Shown here piece by piece: positions 34,544-42,234 of a stretch of DNA of 64,000 bases. The position numbers were made by a program, and so were the translations under genes. Positions within the stretch are counted from its first letter, which is position 1; each line of letters begins with the position of its first letter. Below the pieces are notes generated by a model. That model saw nothing but the letters and a program-made list of their open reading frames with translations, searched no databases and was not told the DNA's origin. The DNA lies in assembly GCA_013697725.1 (NCBI GenBank), contig JACCWI010000052.1, forward strand, positions 1-64,000. Direction: 5' to 3'. The stretch is from Tatlockia sp. (GTDB lineage Bacteria; Pseudomonadota; Gammaproteobacteria; Legionellales; Legionellaceae).

Positions 34544-34923
34544 TGTGCATTTTGAATTCGCCCTAAATATCGTCTGTAACCTGAATCAATTTAGCTCAGT
34601 TTAGCTGAGGACTTCTATGTCGCAATGGGTGGTGGTCGATAGATAGCGGATGGCGCGCACAATGGTGAAGAATTTACATCGTTCAGAATTTGGATTTTGA
34701 GAGCAGGTTTTAGGACTTACTCTGATTTGCTGAGATCTGCTTTAAAAAATATCACCATTTTATAACACCTCACGGAAGTTGGCATATTCATTAATGGTAT
34801 CAATAAATACTTAGAGGAAATTAGTTGTTATTTAATTATTCCCGCAACGAAATATTGTACGAGAAATACCCCTTTTTCAGGCAATCACCTGAGAGCAGAT
34901 GATCTATTGGAGGAACAATAACT
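34544..34923. other. Gap without recognisable genes
   Basis: 380 bases. No ORF with similarity. The right end carries the GGAGG ribosome-binding site (34911-34915) of the next gene. Confidence 0.45.
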
Positions 34924-35415
34924 TTGAACATTAACATTAGAAAAGCATGCCACACTGATGTTTCGGATATAGTACGCATGTTGGCTAATGACTCAATAGG
35001 CAAACAACGGGAATTGTATCAAGAGCCTTTGCCGCAACTCTATTATGATGCATTTGTAGCAATTGATTCAGATCCAAACAACTACCTTATTGTGCTAGAA
35101 GATGATAATAAAATTATTGGTACCTGCCAGCTGACAATTATAAGATATTTAACTTACCAAGGAGGTAGGCGTGGTCAAATTGAAGGGGTACGTATTGATG
35201 AAACTTATCGTGGTCAGGGAATTGGTAAGCTAATGATAGAATGGGCTATCGATAAATCCCGCGAATTAAATTGCCATTTAGTCCAATTAACCATGGATAA
35301 AAAGCGGTTTGAAACGATTGAGTTTTATAAAAAACTAGGATTTATCGCATCCCATGAAGGTTTAAAATTACATCTACAGGCTCGAATTGGTCAACATAAC
35401 CTTGCTCATAAATAG
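34924..35415 (+). CDS. GNAT family N-acetyltransferase
   Basis: 163 residues from a TTG start, supported by GGAGG 8 bases ahead. GNAT core: NIRKACHTDVSDIVRML, then the beta strands EDDNKIIGTCQLTIIRYLTY, the acetyl-CoA loop RGQGIGKLMIEWAI (R/Q-x-x-G-x-G/A) and FYKKLGFIASHEGLKLHL. It transfers acetyl from acetyl-CoA to an unknown amine. It resembles the widespread small-ligand acetyltransferases rather than ribosomal RimI. It is 57 bp ahead of the serine hydrolase, on the same strand. Confidence 0.88.
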   Translation: MNINIRKACHTDVSDIVRMLANDSIGKQRELYQEPLPQLYYDAFVAIDSDPNNYLIVLEDDNKIIGTCQLTIIRYLTYQGGRRGQIEGVRIDETYRGQGIGKLMIEWAIDKSRELNCHLVQLTMDKKRFETIEFYKKLGFIASHEGLKLHLQARIGQHNLAHK

Positions 35416-35472
35416 TTTTGTGCCAATTTAGTTTGCTATAATAAAACCAAAGTAATCAATTAAGGTTAAATT

Positions 35473-36873
35473 ATGCCAGACATTGTAGGAATCGACCGCG
35501 AGCAGATTAAATCCACTATGGATAGTGCTCATATACCCGGTGTCAGTATTGCCTATAGAGATGGTAAAACAAACCAAACTTCAACAACAACCATTGGTAC
35601 AACCGACATACGTAATGCTACAATTGTTAGCAAGGTGCAGGCTGATACCGTTTTCGGTGCAGCCTCTTTAAGCAAGCCAGTTTTTGCATATCTAGTGCTT
35701 AAACTTATCGATAAAGGTGTTCTAAGTAAACCTGGAGAAAGTGCCGAGAGTGGCTTAGATAGACCTTTACATGAAGTGTTTTCTTTAGAGGAATTTTTCT
35801 TTGAACAGGGTAACCAATTAAGTCAAGTTGATATTGAAAGAGCTAAAGCAATTACCCCAAGAATACTTCTATCACACACCTCAGGACTCGGAATTAATGC
35901 CAATGCTGCCTTGAGTTTTGTTCCCGGTAGTGAATATGCTTACTCAGGTACAGGACTTGAATATTTACAAAGAGTTATTGAAGAGCAAACTGGGAAGTCA
36001 TTAGGTATTTTAGCTCACGAATATATATTTAGTAAGTCTGCGGTAGATATGGAGCATAGTAGCTTTTTGCCACCTGGGAGCTCTAAAGCTAATGCGGCTA
36101 ATAGCCTATACACAACAGCCAGTGATTATGCAAAATTGATGACTGCCTGGATGCAGGATCCCAGTCCTGTTATGCAACAAGCGTTTGTCAGTCAAATCAG
36201 TTTAGCCAAAGATAATCAAAGCCTGTCAGAAAAAACAAAACCTGCTGCTGAACATGTAGAAGTGAAAGTAAAAGAGCGTCTTGCATGGGGTTTAGGTTTG
36301 GGCTTGGAGCTTGATGAGACTGGCAAGGCAGTGAAAGCGTTTCATACCGGAGATATGAATCAATTTCGTGCACAAACGGCCCTCAATTTAGAAGATAAAT
36401 CTTGTATAGCTTTTTTTTCAAATGCTAACAACGACAAAGAGGCAAATGGTCATATATTAGCCCCTCTCATCATAACACCGAAAATACCTATTAATTATGC
36501 CCATACATGGTTTTATTCAAAATTTCCTTTTGCGTATAAAGTTAATCAGATTCCTAGGCAACCTAATTTTGGATTGAGAGTACAAAGCCAAGATAAAAAA
36601 GAAGACAGCAATACAGTCATGGCAGCATTTATGCCAAAAGCAGATTTAAAAGCGCCTCTTATTAGAAAAAAGAAACAAATCAGCAGCTATGCTTTCATTA
36701 AAGAAAGTCTGCCAACTCAAACAAAAAGTTCAAACCCTGCCCCAAGTTCTCATGAATTAAAAAAGAAACCCAATGTAGAACCATCTACTCCTACTCCCGT
36801 TAACAATGAAAAGACCTTGGCAGAAACTAATAAATCCCTAACGCCCTCTCCATTAAAAACTATCCCCAAATGA
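35473..36873 (+). CDS. Beta-lactamase-fold serine hydrolase with a disordered C-terminal tail
   Basis: 466 residues. The class C/LACTB fold is visible: Ser65-x-x-Lys68 (AASLSKPVFAYL), a YSG motif in place of YxN (SEYAYSGTGLEYLQ) and the third motif HTGDMNQFRA. The catalytic domain ends near 345. The last about 100 residues are rich in Pro, Ser, Lys and Thr, ending SPLKTIPK, and should be disordered. There is no signal peptide, although beta-lactamases are exported, so the protein either stays in the cytoplasm or leaves by a route such as type IV secretion. It is unlikely to be a true antibiotic lactamase; an esterase or peptidase role is possible. Confidence 0.85.
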   Translation: MPDIVGIDREQIKSTMDSAHIPGVSIAYRDGKTNQTSTTTIGTTDIRNATIVSKVQADTVFGAASLSKPVFAYLVLKLIDKGVLSKPGESAESGLDRPLHEVFSLEEFFFEQGNQLSQVDIERAKAITPRILLSHTSGLGINANAALSFVPGSEYAYSGTGLEYLQRVIEEQTGKSLGILAHEYIFSKSAVDMEHSSFLPPGSSKANAANSLYTTASDYAKLMTAWMQDPSPVMQQAFVSQISLAKDNQSLSEKTKPAAEHVEVKVKERLAWGLGLGLELDETGKAVKAFHTGDMNQFRAQTALNLEDKSCIAFFSNANNDKEANGHILAPLIITPKIPINYAHTWFYSKFPFAYKVNQIPRQPNFGLRVQSQDKKEDSNTVMAAFMPKADLKAPLIRKKKQISSYAFIKESLPTQTKSSNPAPSSHELKKKPNVEPSTPTPVNNEKTLAETNKSLTPSPLKTIPK

Positions 36874-37238
36874 AGAGTATTCAAATATCTTAAGTATGTA
36901 TTTATGTAAAATCTCTAGATTAGGCATTCCAATGGATAAAATACCATTTAAGTTAAAAGCTCCAATTAACACATATCCAAGCTTTCCCTTAATAGTCTCT
37001 TAAGCGAGGCAACAATTTTATCCGTTCCTTTTTCTGTATTGAGCTTTCATTCATTTTGCAATTAACAAAAAAAATTAAGATAGAGTCCACTCCTTTAAAG
37101 CCAATGTCACAAATCTTGCAAAGTTACGCGTATAAACTATAACTAATACAATAAGGATAAATATAATACAAATGAATAAATTCAAAAAGCAGCGATTTTA
37201 AGATAATGTCTTAAATTAAATAGGAGAAAGGAAGTTTT
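36874..37238. other. Gap without recognisable genes
   Basis: 365 bases of AT-rich DNA. No clear terminator or repeat. It ends in the AGGAGAAAGGAAG ribosome-binding site of the next gene. Confidence 0.45.
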
Positions 37239-38135
37239 ATGGAGATTCCTGAGGAAAATGACTGTGTTATTGTAGGAGGCGGGCCTGCTGGAATTACGGC
37301 TGCTATTTATTTAGCACGATTTCGACGAAATTTTGTTATCTTTGATACTAATCATAGTTGTGCTTTAAAAATTCCTCTTTCCCGCAATTATCCTGGATTT
37401 GTACACGGTATAACCGGTAAAGATATTTTAAAAAAATTAAAGCAGCAACTTAACTCTTATAAAATACCTCTTATTTACGAGACCGTTGAGAATATAATTC
37501 AATTAGACTCAGGTAAGTTTTGTGTAGAGTCTAAAAAAGGATCTGTAATAACTAAAAATATCTTATTAGCGACTGGGGTCGAAGACATTGAACCGGATTT
37601 ACCTAATATTGAAAAGGGAATACAACAGGAATTGATTCACCATTGCCCTATTTGTGATGGTTATGAACTAATAAATAAGAAAATAGTAATCATTGGAAAG
37701 GGGAAAGAAGGGCTCAAAGAAGCTTTATTTATACGTAATTATACACCTCATATTATTTTAGTTGATCTCGAAAACACTCATTGGTCTAAATACGATTTAC
37801 AAAAAATCAAAGAAGCGTCTGTTAGACTAGTTACTAATCCGATTAACAAAATGAAATTAAATTCTAATGCTTTAATGATTTATTTAGATGAACATAAAAT
37901 AATTGAATGTGATTCTCTTTATTGTGCATTAGGATGCAAAAAAAACAATGCGCTTGGTGAAGGATTGAAAGCCAAACAAAAAAAAGGGCTCTTTGTTGTT
38001 AATAAAGACCAACAAACCTCTATTCCTGGTGTATTTGCAGCGGGTGATATCGTCTCAAATGTTCATCAACTCTGCGTAGCGGAGGGTCAAGCAGCAATTG
38101 CAGCAACTGCTATCCATAACCGCTGCCGTAATTAA
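37239..38135 (+). CDS. Thioredoxin-reductase-like FAD/NAD(P) oxidoreductase
   Basis: 298 residues. FAD-binding GGGPAGITA at 13-21, a redox pair Cys136/Cys139 in HHCPICDGYEL, a second dinucleotide-binding region around IVIIGKGKEG, and the C-terminal FAD motif GVFAAGDIVSNVHQL with EGQAAIAATAI. This is the layout of low-molecular-weight thioredoxin reductases, but CPICDG replaces CATCDG and the NAD(P) Rossmann glycines are atypical (GKGKEG). It therefore belongs to the TrxR-like group and may use another partner or acceptor. About 310 residues is normal for TrxB. Cytoplasmic. A strong RBS precedes it. Confidence 0.85.
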   Translation: MEIPEENDCVIVGGGPAGITAAIYLARFRRNFVIFDTNHSCALKIPLSRNYPGFVHGITGKDILKKLKQQLNSYKIPLIYETVENIIQLDSGKFCVESKKGSVITKNILLATGVEDIEPDLPNIEKGIQQELIHHCPICDGYELINKKIVIIGKGKEGLKEALFIRNYTPHIILVDLENTHWSKYDLQKIKEASVRLVTNPINKMKLNSNALMIYLDEHKIIECDSLYCALGCKKNNALGEGLKAKQKKGLFVVNKDQQTSIPGVFAAGDIVSNVHQLCVAEGQAAIAATAIHNRCRN

Positions 38136-38341
38136 CGTTATAATTACTAACGTGCTTTCCATCAATTTATAGGCTAAATGATTTAAGATCCGAGAGCATT
38201 TTCCTATCCTACAAATTCATAGTGAGCCTTAAATCTAATACGCCTTGAGCTACTATAGTCTTAGATCGTCCGAAATCATTTCAATTTACTAATAAACCAA
38301 CTAAGCTCTCCGAAGCTATGACTAATTAAGGGCAAACTCCA

Positions 38342-38400
38342 ATGAAAAAGTCGTTATACTTGTTGTTTTTTTTTCTTTAAATGTTTTTGCAACTGGTACC
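38342..38400 (+). other. Signal-peptide region of the 38401 gene, broken by a T9-tract frameshift
   Basis: The ATG at 38342 gives MKKSLYLLFFF and then a stop after a run of nine T (38366-38374). One more T would continue the frame as SLNVFATGT and join the hydrolase at 38401, forming a classic Sec signal (KK, hydrophobic core, VFA cleavage). The homopolymer may be a phase-variation tract, a real mutation or a sequencing error. Confidence 0.7.
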
Positions 38401-39177
38401 ATGACTAATCTGGAGCCAGGGATAAGTCTTTATTCAGAATATTACCCTAACCCACATGCCAAAGTTAGAGGCACTTTTATATTCATCAATGGAAGCGGCT
38501 CTGAGCATCGGGTTTGGAAAAATAAGAAACTTTTAAATTGTGCAAAAAATATTGGCTCTGTGTTTTTATACAATAGAAATGGCATTGGTAAAAGCTCACC
38601 TGACTTGCAATTATCTTCCAAGCATCCATTAACTGCCAAAGTGGTAAGTGACCGATTAGCTCTTTTACTGCAAAAACTTAAGATTAATCCTCCTTTTATT
38701 TTTGTAGCACATTCTCACGGAGCAATGTATGCCAGCTATTTTAGTTTACAAAATCCAAAATTAGTTAAAGGATTGCTTTTAATTGATCCCATACCCAAAG
38801 ACTGTAATTTTTCACCAAAAATTTTGAATAGGTACAAAAAAGGGATTGAAGATCTAAAAAGCAAAACAGCAGTCTATCTTTATAAAAATTACAGTGGCTC
38901 AGACGTTGAAACCTTTTATCAGATTGTAGGATTAAATGAAACCAAAGGATTGATAAAACAATTGGGTGATATTGCTCCTGCAATTCCTGTCACCATATTG
39001 TCATCAACGGAAATGAATAAACAACAGCTCTGTGGGAAAAGCTGGTATGAAAGTCAAAAATTATGGCTTAATAAAAATCCTTTGAGTACTATAATTCAAG
39101 TCTCATCAGATCACTTTATTCAATTAACAAAACCAGAGCTAGTATGCGCCAAACTTAGACAATTAATGAGCGATTAA
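38401..39177 (+). CDS. Alpha/beta hydrolase
   Basis: 258 residues as readable. The fold is visible: FIFINGSGSEHRVW (HGG-like oxyanion strand), the nucleophile elbow AHSHGAM with Ser105 (G replaced by A in GxSxG), LLLIDPIPKD, and a C-terminal His in SDHFIQLTKP. Substrate unknown; such enzymes cleave esters, thioesters or epoxides. The ATG at 38401 has no RBS. The true start is probably 38342, where a Sec signal peptide is interrupted by a one-base shift, so the native protein was probably periplasmic or secreted. Confidence 0.82.
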   Translation: MTNLEPGISLYSEYYPNPHAKVRGTFIFINGSGSEHRVWKNKKLLNCAKNIGSVFLYNRNGIGKSSPDLQLSSKHPLTAKVVSDRLALLLQKLKINPPFIFVAHSHGAMYASYFSLQNPKLVKGLLLIDPIPKDCNFSPKILNRYKKGIEDLKSKTAVYLYKNYSGSDVETFYQIVGLNETKGLIKQLGDIAPAIPVTILSSTEMNKQQLCGKSWYESQKLWLNKNPLSTIIQVSSDHFIQLTKPELVCAKLRQLMSD

Positions 39178-39342
39178 AGATAAGTGATTAAACTGGTCAG
39201 AAATACCCAACCATGCCGTGATGAAGATTATTATGATTTCTATTTTTAATCACAGATAATATTTTTCATTTAACCCTTTAATAAACTATTTTGAATAGTT
39301 TTTTAGTATATGAGCTTAAAGCCAGCACATTTACTGACTAAA

Positions 39343-39759
39343 TTAGCTTTTCAATTTATCGACAATTTTTTGCTGTATTTCAAGCATTTGCGCTTCACTT
39401 TCATAACGATGACGTGGCCAAAAAAATCCTTTCAACCCATCTTTTTTATTGCGGGGCACAACGTGAACATGAAGGTGTGGAATGCTCTGACTTATTGTGT
39501 TATTTATTGCTATAAAACTTCCAGAGGCTCCCATCGCTGCTTCGACTGCTTTACCCATTCGTTGTATCAGTAGAAAAAAAGGCTGAACTAAATTTTCAGG
39601 TAAATCATAGAGTGTTTCATAATGGGTTTTAGGAGCCACTAAGGTATGCCCTGGAAATAGCGGGTGAATATCTAAAAATGCTATAAAATTTCTATCTTCG
39701 AAAACAATAGTTGCTTCTTTTTTATCTACAATCACATCAATTATACAAGGAGTGATCAT
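39343..39759 (-). CDS. HIT family nucleotide hydrolase/transferase-like protein
   Basis: 138 residues with the histidine triad HLHVHVVP (His95, His97, His99), plus FPGHTLVAPKTHYETLYDL at the N-terminal half. HIT proteins hydrolyse AMP-lysine-type or dinucleotide bonds as dimers; His97 would be the nucleophile. The length matches bacterial Hint-type proteins (110-145), with an extra C-terminal stretch. Cytoplasmic and monocistronic; a cupin gene diverges from it. Confidence 0.92.
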   Translation of the reverse strand: MITPCIIDVIVDKKEATIVFEDRNFIAFLDIHPLFPGHTLVAPKTHYETLYDLPENLVQPFFLLIQRMGKAVEAAMGASGSFIAINNTISQSIPHLHVHVVPRNKKDGLKGFFWPRHRYESEAQMLEIQQKIVDKLKS

Positions 39760-39838
39760 TTAAGGTTTCCTATTATAAAGACAAGTCTGAACTAAACAGT
39801 ATAGACTTTAGTAATAACTAGTTTAAAGAGGCAATAAA

Positions 39839-40366
39839 ATGGACGCTTTAAAAGTTGAGAACGCTCAAGATCTAATTCATGAACTCATAGCTGCAAATGG
39901 AAATTTTCCTAATAACTCTCGCTTCCCATTAATGATATATCGCCAAGTATTTCCAGTTCCAAAATTATCGCCAGAATCAATTCAATCTTTATTGCATCAC
40001 AATCAATGGATTAATTCCTGGGTTAATGGCATTTATGATTACCATCATTACCACAGCAATACTCATGAAGCTTTAATTATTTGTGCGGGCTCATGCAACG
40101 TTCAAATTGGCGGCTTCGATGGTAAAATTTATGAAGTTTTCAAGGGAGATGCCATTATTTTTCCGGCTGGAGTTTCTCATAAGAATGTGGGTTCTACGAG
40201 GGATTTTTTATGTGTGGGTTCCTATCCTCTCGACATTAAATACGATATGAACTATGGACTCGCTGACGAGCATCCAAAAGTCGATTTGAACATTAGTCAG
40301 GTTAATCTACCTGCCTCTGATCCAATATATGGAGTTAACGGCATATTATTTAATTATTGGAAATAA
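39839..40366 (+). CDS. Cupin-domain protein (YjlB-like)
   Basis: 175 residues. The first cupin motif reads YDYHHYHSNTHEALIICAGS, with metal-ligand histidines and Glu, and the second is GDAIIFPAGVSHKNVG with the last His. A beta-barrel dioxygenase- or isomerase-like fold with one bound metal is expected. The length and the NGIYDYHHYHS start match the YjlB family of unknown substrate. AGAGG precedes the ATG. It diverges from the HIT gene and converges with the acidic protein at 40397. Confidence 0.85.
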   Translation: MDALKVENAQDLIHELIAANGNFPNNSRFPLMIYRQVFPVPKLSPESIQSLLHHNQWINSWVNGIYDYHHYHSNTHEALIICAGSCNVQIGGFDGKIYEVFKGDAIIFPAGVSHKNVGSTRDFLCVGSYPLDIKYDMNYGLADEHPKVDLNISQVNLPASDPIYGVNGILFNYWK

Positions 40367-40396
40367 TTGTTTCAAGCTTAATTCACCTTGCCGCAA

Positions 40397-41143
40397 CTAC
40401 ATCCCTGGTTTAGGATGATTTAAAGTATTTTCCAACTTTTTTTCAAGCTTCGATTCTTCCGAAAAATAAGCTCGATATAACGCTTTAAATCCCAAACTAC
40501 AAATGTCCGTTAGTTGTTGTAAAAATGGCCTTTCAGACCAGTCAGGCTTATTGCTAAGGCAAGTTTGCAAGGCATCTTTAGTTGCTTTCATATCGCTTTC
40601 CTCAAAAGAGGATTTAGATTCAAGTCTTTTACTAAGCTTAAAAATAGCATCATAGCGTTTTAGTAACTTATCTTGTTTTGCAGTTAATTTTTCGGAGCTT
40701 AAACTGCCGCTAAAACTTTCTTCACCAGGATCAGATGAATCTGCAGCAATTAAATGTTCTTTTTCAAGTTTAGAAGCTAAATGATCTTTCAAATTGTTAA
40801 CAATGGTTTTTATCTTTATTGATACAACATCTGTAGATGGACTGCTGGATTTTTGACTCAGATTAGATTCTTCTTGAGTATCTTCTTTCGAAGACCAAAA
40901 TTTTGAAGCACTATAGTTATCAAAAAAGGTTGAAGGCCTAGATATTTCCTCAGGAATTTCTAAATCTTCATCGGCGGATGCTTGAGTTAAAAATAAAGTA
41001 AATTTATCAAAAAGTCCCAGCTCATCGAGTTCGAGTTTGCTTTTTTTCAAATCAAAAAGATCCTGGAATTTTTTTAATTCCTCATGATCAGGGTTCGCAT
41101 CCCTTACAGCCTCATACCACGCTGATATGACTTTATATTCCAT
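40397..41143 (-). CDS. Acidic hydrophilic hypothetical protein, possible effector
   Basis: 248 residues, no signal or membrane segment. Residues about 60-160 are rich in Ser, Glu and Asp and probably disordered (SSPSTDVVSIKIK, DPGEESFSGSLSSEK). Residues 165-235 are helical. The C-terminus carries an E-rich block, SEESKLEKKLENTLNH, a feature often found in Dot/Icm translocation signals. No domain is recognised. It lies between the convergent cupin gene and a methyltransferase on its own strand (56-bp gap). Function unknown. Confidence 0.6.
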   Translation of the reverse strand: MEYKVISAWYEAVRDANPDHEELKKFQDLFDLKKSKLELDELGLFDKFTLFLTQASADEDLEIPEEISRPSTFFDNYSASKFWSSKEDTQEESNLSQKSSSPSTDVVSIKIKTIVNNLKDHLASKLEKEHLIAADSSDPGEESFSGSLSSEKLTAKQDKLLKRYDAIFKLSKRLESKSSFEESDMKATKDALQTCLSNKPDWSERPFLQQLTDICSLGFKALYRAYFSEESKLEKKLENTLNHPKPGM

Positions 41144-41199
41144 AATAAGGACTCGCTAATTTAAAGTTCTCCTTTAAGTGTAGCAAAGAATTAAATTTT

Positions 41200-42195
41200 T
41201 CAATTTGGCTTAAATTCCAATAAAGTGAAAAGGCTATCCGTTTTATAGCTCTCATGGAAACTAAACCCTGCAAGCTCAACAGACTTTATCCACTCATCAA
41301 CCCTGCGTTGCTTTCCACCTAATAAAACCATCATTACAATATCCATAGTCTTATTAGGGTGAGGTTTATCATCGTCAGGCAAGGCTTGTTCGGCAATAAA
41401 AAGAGAGGCGTTATTGGGCATTTGCTTTCGACAATTTGAAAGAATTTCATGCATTGTTTGATCATTAAAATCATGCAAAACACCCTTAAAAATGTAAGCT
41501 TCAGCCTTTGGAATCTCGGCAAAAAAATCACCGGAAACTAATGATATCTTTTCCGACAAATCTTCTTTTTTAAGTTCAGAAATTACGGCGTCTTTATCAA
41601 ATATAATCAACTCTAAAGAAGGATTATTTTGGGCTATAGCCTTGGCTAAGCCTCCCTGCCCTCCTCTTATAACAATAAGTGTTAAAAATTGCGAAAAATC
41701 AAAGGATTTTGCTATTGCCTCATCTTCAAAGCTTGATAACCTAGCCATGCCTTTATCGTAATTTGCTTGCTTCTCAAGATTTTTGCTTAAATAAGTAAAG
41801 AAGTCTTCACCATGTTCTAAGACAAAGGCAGTACCTCCCGTTTTTAAGCTTTTATCAATATTTGAGAAAGCTTGCCACCAACTGTCATCTACCATGTTCA
41901 TCACAGCACTAACAGAATTAGGTGCGTCGTCTCTTAAAGGAAAAGATAGCTCAGTGAGAGAACAGGAAATTCCATCACAATTGAAAAGACCATAAATACT
42001 TAAAAACTTTAAGAGCCTCGCTAATAATTCAGGTTGTGTACCACTGAGCTCAGCTAAATCATCAATCTTCATCGATTCTAAAGACATATGATTAGCAAGC
42101 CCAAGCTTTGCTATTGCGTGAATAGCTCGCGATACAACATACCAACGGGACATCGTAACCAATTGAATATGAGGATTTTCCATTCTTGTTTGCAT
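41200..42195 (-). CDS. SAM-dependent O-methyltransferase (plant/acetylserotonin type)
   Basis: 331 residues. An N-terminal winged-helix dimerisation domain (about 10-90, AIAKLGLANHMSLESMKIDD) is followed by a methyltransferase domain. The SAM site would be VIRGGQGGLAKAI at about 180 (normally VDVGGGxG, so the first acidic residue is lost), with SGDFFAEIPKAEAYIFKGVL and HDFNDQTMHEIL matching the family's GDMF..P..DxxxLKxxLHDWxD. The final LLGGKQRRVDEWIKSVELAG helix is typical. The degenerate motif I makes activity less certain. A GGDEF/EAL gene ends 40 bp downstream. Confidence 0.85.
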   Translation of the reverse strand: MQTRMENPHIQLVTMSRWYVVSRAIHAIAKLGLANHMSLESMKIDDLAELSGTQPELLARLLKFLSIYGLFNCDGISCSLTELSFPLRDDAPNSVSAVMNMVDDSWWQAFSNIDKSLKTGGTAFVLEHGEDFFTYLSKNLEKQANYDKGMARLSSFEDEAIAKSFDFSQFLTLIVIRGGQGGLAKAIAQNNPSLELIIFDKDAVISELKKEDLSEKISLVSGDFFAEIPKAEAYIFKGVLHDFNDQTMHEILSNCRKQMPNNASLFIAEQALPDDDKPHPNKTMDIVMMVLLGGKQRRVDEWIKSVELAGFSFHESYKTDSLFTLLEFKPN

Positions 42196-42234
42196 AATAT
42201 CCTTAAACTCAGCATTAATTGTGAAATTACAATT

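Noticed and set aside
35473..36873. Antibiotic-resistance class C beta-lactamase
   Set aside because: YSG instead of YxN, HTG instead of KTG, no signal peptide and a long disordered tail do not fit a resistance enzyme.
39310..39573. 87-codon plus-strand ORF
   Set aside because: Antisense to the HIT gene, whose histidine triad is intact.
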